Assembly (NCBI RefSeq): GCF_001659605.2
Contig: NC_035170.2
Location: 15,824,265-15,888,264 of the forward strand
Direction of reading: 5' to 3'
DNA from: Manihot esculenta
Taxonomy: Eukaryota > Streptophyta > Magnoliopsida > Malpighiales > Euphorbiaceae
DNA length: 64,000 bases
The translations under genes were made by a program, and so were the position numbers. The notes beneath the pieces are model-generated. The model worked only from the letters and a program-made list of their open reading frames with translations, was not told the DNA's origin and ran no database searches. Within the stretch, counting starts at the first letter, position 1. Every line of letters starts with the position of its first letter. This document shows positions 59,336-64,000 of this stretch, piece after piece.

Positions 59336-59903
59336 GACAAAAATTTGAATTTAATTCGCTTCAATGCAAATTAAATACGGATCTATTTAAATCTACCCAA
59401 AAAGGCAAGTATCAAAACCCCACAAATAGACTAAAAAAAAAAAATCTCACTAAGTACAGTATCATGAACGAAAATGGGCATTAAAAGATGGATTTGACAC
59501 CAAATCGATTATGATGCAGTTGCCATAAATGTGCACCTTAAGAAATAGGTAGATTTCTTTTGTCTCCTAATCTGGATTCAACCCAATTCAAAATTCAAAA
59601 TTGATTTCCATAAACTACAGCAATCAATTGAGATAGGTAAGGAAATATGGATGAAAAGGAAGCATATCACAATTTCGGCCAGATCAAGATAAATATGGCA
59701 AAGGCGATTTTTTTTTCTTCGTTTTTCTTTTTGGATTTCAAATTTTTCTTTTTTTTTTTTTTGATGATTAATGATCAAGAAGGTGCAGCCATGGATACAA
59801 GCTTTCATAGAAATCAATAACGAAGAAAAGGAAAACTCAGAAAAAAAAAACTCTAGATCCTGAGATAAATAAGAATTTACCTCACTTTGGCTCTGATACC
59901 AAC
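59336..59903 (-). other. PBS and leader outside the Reina-type LTR
   Basis: Minus-strand TGGTATCAGAGCC (59889-59901), a tRNA-Met-type PBS, sits two bases from the LTR end at 59904, followed by a non-coding A/T- and GA-rich leader. A PBS here means this LTR is a 5' LTR for a second copy lying to the left, now truncated. Confidence 0.72.
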
Positions 59904-60467
59904 TGACGCGGAACCCTATGGCACAAGCCTCAAACCCACACGCACAAGTAGATATGGAATCCAAAGATTTGATAAACCCACCTCCTATGGCACCCCAAAC
60001 TTAGAGAAGCTGAAACACCAATGATCGAAGGATTTAGATGAGAATCTGACAAACGCTACAACGAATAGTTGATAAGTTAGCCAAGATTCCTGGTGCAATT
60101 GATGAAAGCAAATCCTCACTCTCACTCAAAGCAATACACGCCAAAGGCATAAAAATAATTCTGAAATTTTGATTAAAAGCTGCCTCTTACAATTGTTTCT
60201 TATCCTTATATAGTAAGGAGAAAAACAAATAAAACCCTAAGACACTCTTCTTGGGTCTGACTTAAACACCTAAGGCCCAAGCCCAATCACACACTAAAAT
60301 AACGCATAAGTATTAAAACATAAGCCCAAAACATGGCCCAACACTCTAAAACTTAAAAGATAAAATATAGCCAGAATACAAGCCCAAACAAAGCTAAAAT
60401 AAAACAAGTGTTAAATCATAAAAATATAGCAAGCCCATCATATCAATGCTGAATAAATTAGACAACA
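59904..60467 (-). repeat. LTR of Reina-type gypsy element
   Basis: About 564 bp reading TGACGCGGAACC...GACAACA on the plus strand. The minus strand has a TATA-like TATATAAGG near 60215. The pol frame's stop (60458-60460) lies inside it. The right boundary rests on TG/CA ends and a short purine run, with no partner LTR in the window. Confidence 0.68.
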
Positions 60468-63400
60468 CTATCTCCATTACACACCTTAAGCAAGGTGAGT
60501 AGCTTAGGTGTGTCTTCAAGCTTCACGAGACATTTGCCAAAGGCAAGCTCAGTCAATTCTTGTGTTTCTTGTTCTTGAATGTGTAAGTTCATAGCTGCTT
60601 CAAGCTTCTTAGCTTTGCTCCTTGTCACTGGTCCACTAGGGAGCACCAATGGATCCTTGCTTCCTTGATTCTCATGTGATTGGGTTTGCTGGTTCGTATC
60701 ATTCCCTCCTTCCTCGAAAAGATTTGTCCTCAAATCTGGAACATGGTCAAAAGGAGACAAGTCAGACACATTAAAGGTAGCACTAACCCATACTCACCTG
60801 GCAAGTCTATTTTATAAGCATTGTCATTGATTCACTCTAAGACTTGAAATGGACCATCACCACGAGCATCCAACTTATTTTTCCTCTGATTTGGAAATTG
60901 TTCCTTTCGGAAGTGCACCCAAACCCAATCACCAGAAACAAACACCACTTTCTTCCGTCTCCTATTTGCCCTGTCAGCATACACCTTGTTCCTCTTTTCT
61001 ATGTTAGACCTAGCCTTCTCATGTAAGGACTTCACCAATTCTGCCTTTTTAGCACCATCTAAACTAGCAAGCTCATGTAAAGGTAAAGGAACAAGATCAA
61101 GTACAGTTAGTGGGTTAAAACCTTAAACAAGCTCAAATGGAGAAAACCCCGTAGGAGAATGTATGCTACGATTATATGCAAACTCAATAAAAGGCAAGCA
61201 ATCTTCCCAAGTGTTCAAATTCTTACCCACTATAGCTCTGAGTAAGGTACCAAGAGTTCTATTCACCACCTCTGTTTGGCCATCTATCTGTGGATGACAA
61301 GTAGTAGAATATAAGAGTTTAGTACCCAACTTACCCCACAATACTTTCCAAAAATGCAAAAGGTACTTTGTATCTCTATCTGACACAATTGTCCTTGGCA
61401 CTCCATGAAGTCGAACCACTTCCCGGAAGAACAAGTCAGTGACATTGATGGCATCATCATTTTTATGGCAAGGAATGAAGTGAGCCATCTTGCTAAACCT
61501 GTCGACAACAACAAATATGCTATCTCTACCACGCCTAGTCCTAGGTAAGCCAAGCACAAAGTCCATAGAAATATCCATCCAAGGTGAACTAGGAACAGGT
61601 AAAGGCATATAAAGACCATGAGGCATAGACTTAGACTTTGCCTGTCTACATGCAATACAAGAAGCACACACTTTCTCAACGTCTTTGCGCATAGAAGGCC
61701 AATAAAAATGCTCAAATAAGGTGTCATAAGTCTTATGTACTCCAAAATGCCCCATCAAACCACCTCAATGAGATTCAAGCACAAGCAAATCACGCATAGA
61801 GCATCTAGGTACACACAATTTCTTACCCTTAAACAAGTAACCATCATGCCCATAAAAAGAGTTAAAAGCTCCATGCTCACAAGCCACAAACACATTGCCG
61901 AAATCAACATCATTAATGTACAAGTCTTTAACATGCACAAAACCAAGCAATTTAGAATTCACAGCATTAATTAAAGCATACCTCCTAGACAAAGCATCTG
62001 CAACCACATTGTCTTTCCCATGCTTATACTTAATCACATATGGAAATTGTTCAATAAACTCAACCCACTTACCATGCCTCTTATTCAACTTGCCTTGTCC
62101 CTTCAAGTGTTTTAAGGACTCATGATCCGTATGTATCACAAACTCCTTGGGCAGGAGATAGTGTTGCCACACGTCCAGTGCTCTCACCAAGGCATACAAC
62201 TCCTTTTCATAGGTTGAATAATTGAGATGTGCTCCGTTCAACTTCTCGCTGAAATAGGCTATTGGTTTCTTCTCTTGCATCAACACAGCCCCAATACCTA
62301 CGCCAGAAGCATCACACTCAATTTCAAAAGTTTTATCAAAGTTAGTTAAAGATAATATAGGAGCGGATATTAACTTCCCTTTTAAGCAGTCAAAAGCTTT
62401 CTGTTGCTCCTCTCCCTATTTGAACCCAACTTCCTTCTTAATAATTCTTGTGAGTGGTGCTGCAATCGTAGAGAAATCGCGCACAAACCTCTTGTAAAAG
62501 CTTGCAAGGCCATGAAAGTTCCTCACTTCTGAAATAGATTTAGGAATAGGCCACTCCTTTATAGCTTTCACCTTCTCTTCATCTACCTCAATTCCCTGTG
62601 CACTCACAACAAAACCAAGGAAAACAAGTCTATCTATACAAAATGTGTACTTCTTAAGTTTAGCATACAAGCTCTCTCGCCTCAAAACCTGCAGAACCAA
62701 CCTAACATGCTCAATATGTTCGTCGAGAGACCTGCTATAGATCAAGATATCATCAAAGTAAACAACTACAAATTTTCCTAAGTATGCACGCAACATATGA
62801 TTCATTAGCCTCATAAACGTACTAGGTGCATTTGACAAACCAAAAGGCATAACTAACCATTCATACAAACCATACTTTGTCTTAAATGCAGTTTTCCATT
62901 CATCACCAGGTTTCATCCTAATCTGATGATATCCACTCATAAGATCAATTTTTGTAAAGTACCTGGCACCGTGAAGCTCATCCAACATGTCATCTAGCCG
63001 AGGTATAGGATGCCTATACTTCACTGTGATCTTGTTAACTGCTCTACAATCAATACACATTCGCTAAGTGCCATCGTTCTTTGGAACAAGCAGCACAGGA
63101 ACAGCGCATGGACTTAAACTTTCTCTCACCAATCCCTTCTCCATAAGCTCGTCAATTTGCCTTTGCATTTCCTTTGTTTCCATTGGATTGCTTCGGTAAG
63201 CTGGTCTATTTGGAATGCTAGAACCAGGTATGAAATCTATTTGATGCTCAATCCCCCTCAACGGTGGCAATCCACTTCGTAGCTCATTTGGAAAGACATC
63301 AGTGAATTCCTGCATCATAGACTTAAAACTAGAAGGCAAAGAAGAAAGGTTAATATCAGTGTCAGTAAATAAAATCTCCTTATACCTTATAAGCAACATG

Positions 63401-63996
63401 GGCTGCCCTAAAGATATAGCACTCTTAGCCTCTCTCACTCTCACATAAAATGTCTGTTTTGCCTTCCCCTCTTGCATCTTTTCTCTCACCAATGGGCCAT
63501 TTATTGGCCTTGATTCTTTTCCAGCCTCTTTACCCTCAGACTCACACTTTTCTCTCATTTTTACCGCAGAACTCAAGCTCTCACTCCCCTTTGTAGCCAA
63601 GGCCGAAGCCTTCCTCTCCCTCTCCAGCATCTTTATTTGATCAGCATATACCTCTTGAGGTGATAAAGGAGCGAGTATAACCTTCTGTCCTTCATAAGTA
63701 AAGGAGTACTTGTTATTGAACCCATCGTATTGCACCTTTCTATCATATTGCCACGGCCTACCCAATAACATATGGCTTGCCTGCATAGGTACCACATCAC
63801 ACAAGATCTCATCCTTGTACCTACCAATAGAAAATGGTATAAGCACTTGGCGTGTAACCCTAACCTCTCCACAATCATTCAACCATTGCAATCTGTATGG
63901 CTTAGGGTGTTTAATAGAAGCCAAACCCAATTTCTCCATCATATATACACTAGCCACATTTGTGCAACTACCCCCATCAATAATGAGAGTACACAC
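60458..63996 (-). pseudogene. pol: Reina-type gypsy pol (PR-RT-RNaseH-IN), cut by window edge
   Basis: Right to left: protease (DGGSCTNV active site, MLLGRPWQYD), RT ([29 protein letters not shown] near 62755), RNase H ([25 protein letters not shown]), integrase (zinc region CIACRQAKS, then [29 protein letters not shown]) and a tail with GPVTRSKAKKLEAA. Stops at 63064 and 62416 (TAG where Trp is usual), 61765, 61123 and 60832 (CGA to TGA) and one frameshift near 60790. Apart from these the frame is complete. Gag and the right LTR are beyond the window. Confidence 0.92.
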
Positions 63997-64000
63997 TTTT

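Overview
This is plant nuclear DNA from a dicot-type, AT-rich genome. The evidence is nested Ty1/copia and Ty3/gypsy retrotransposons of plant lineages (Tekay/Del chromovirus, Reina-type chromovirus, Tat, Athila-like), a plant LINE, hAT and CACTA DNA elements, and one short gene for a secreted peptide of the plant SGPS-GxGH (PIP/PIPL) family. The species cannot be fixed from sequence alone. I see no rRNA, tRNA, CRISPR array or prokaryotic gene.

Left part (1-40828). Everything here lies inside one Tat-lineage gypsy element on the minus strand. Its 5' LTR is 40375-40828, its gag and pol are cut into pieces, and its 3' untranslated tandem repeats are at 19614-20132 and 26715-27311. Four elements are nested in it. 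A Tekay element (20133-26714, TSD CTTAC) sits in the tandem repeats. A second Tekay element (31475-38878, TSD ATGGG, minus strand) sits in gag and carries a hAT MITE in one LTR. A copia element (5832-19613, minus) sits at the left edge of the repeats. The copia in turn holds a non-autonomous Athila-like element (7051-14745, TSD GTAAT) at its RT active site, and a third Tekay element (472-5831) cuts its 3' LTR. That Tekay is itself cut at 471 by another Athila-like LTR.

Middle (40829-49268). A gag-only copia-derived element with short LTRs is followed by two copies of a LINE deletion derivative. The second LINE copy is split by a 1.9-kb non-autonomous CACTA element.

Host gene. 49269-49634 is the only convincing host gene: a 121-residue precursor with a signal peptide and three SGPS-type peptide motifs. 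A TATA box and a WRKY-type W-box lie just upstream.

Right part (49635-64000). There is a stretch of degenerate repeats, then two related Athila-like elements with a large inverted pair of LTRs (55243-57607). Last comes a Reina-type gypsy element (59904 to the window end, minus) whose LTR is followed by a PBS on the outer side.

The most unusual signal is a GC-rich quasi-palindromic module built on TTCGGC(C/G)GCCGAA. It occurs in clusters in the LTRs of all three Tekay elements and of the Athila-like element, and it has also entered the Athila-like coding frame, where it encodes RPPN and AAEP repeats. One Athila-like LTR copy (1-471) lacks it, and the cluster differs in length between the two LTRs of single elements.
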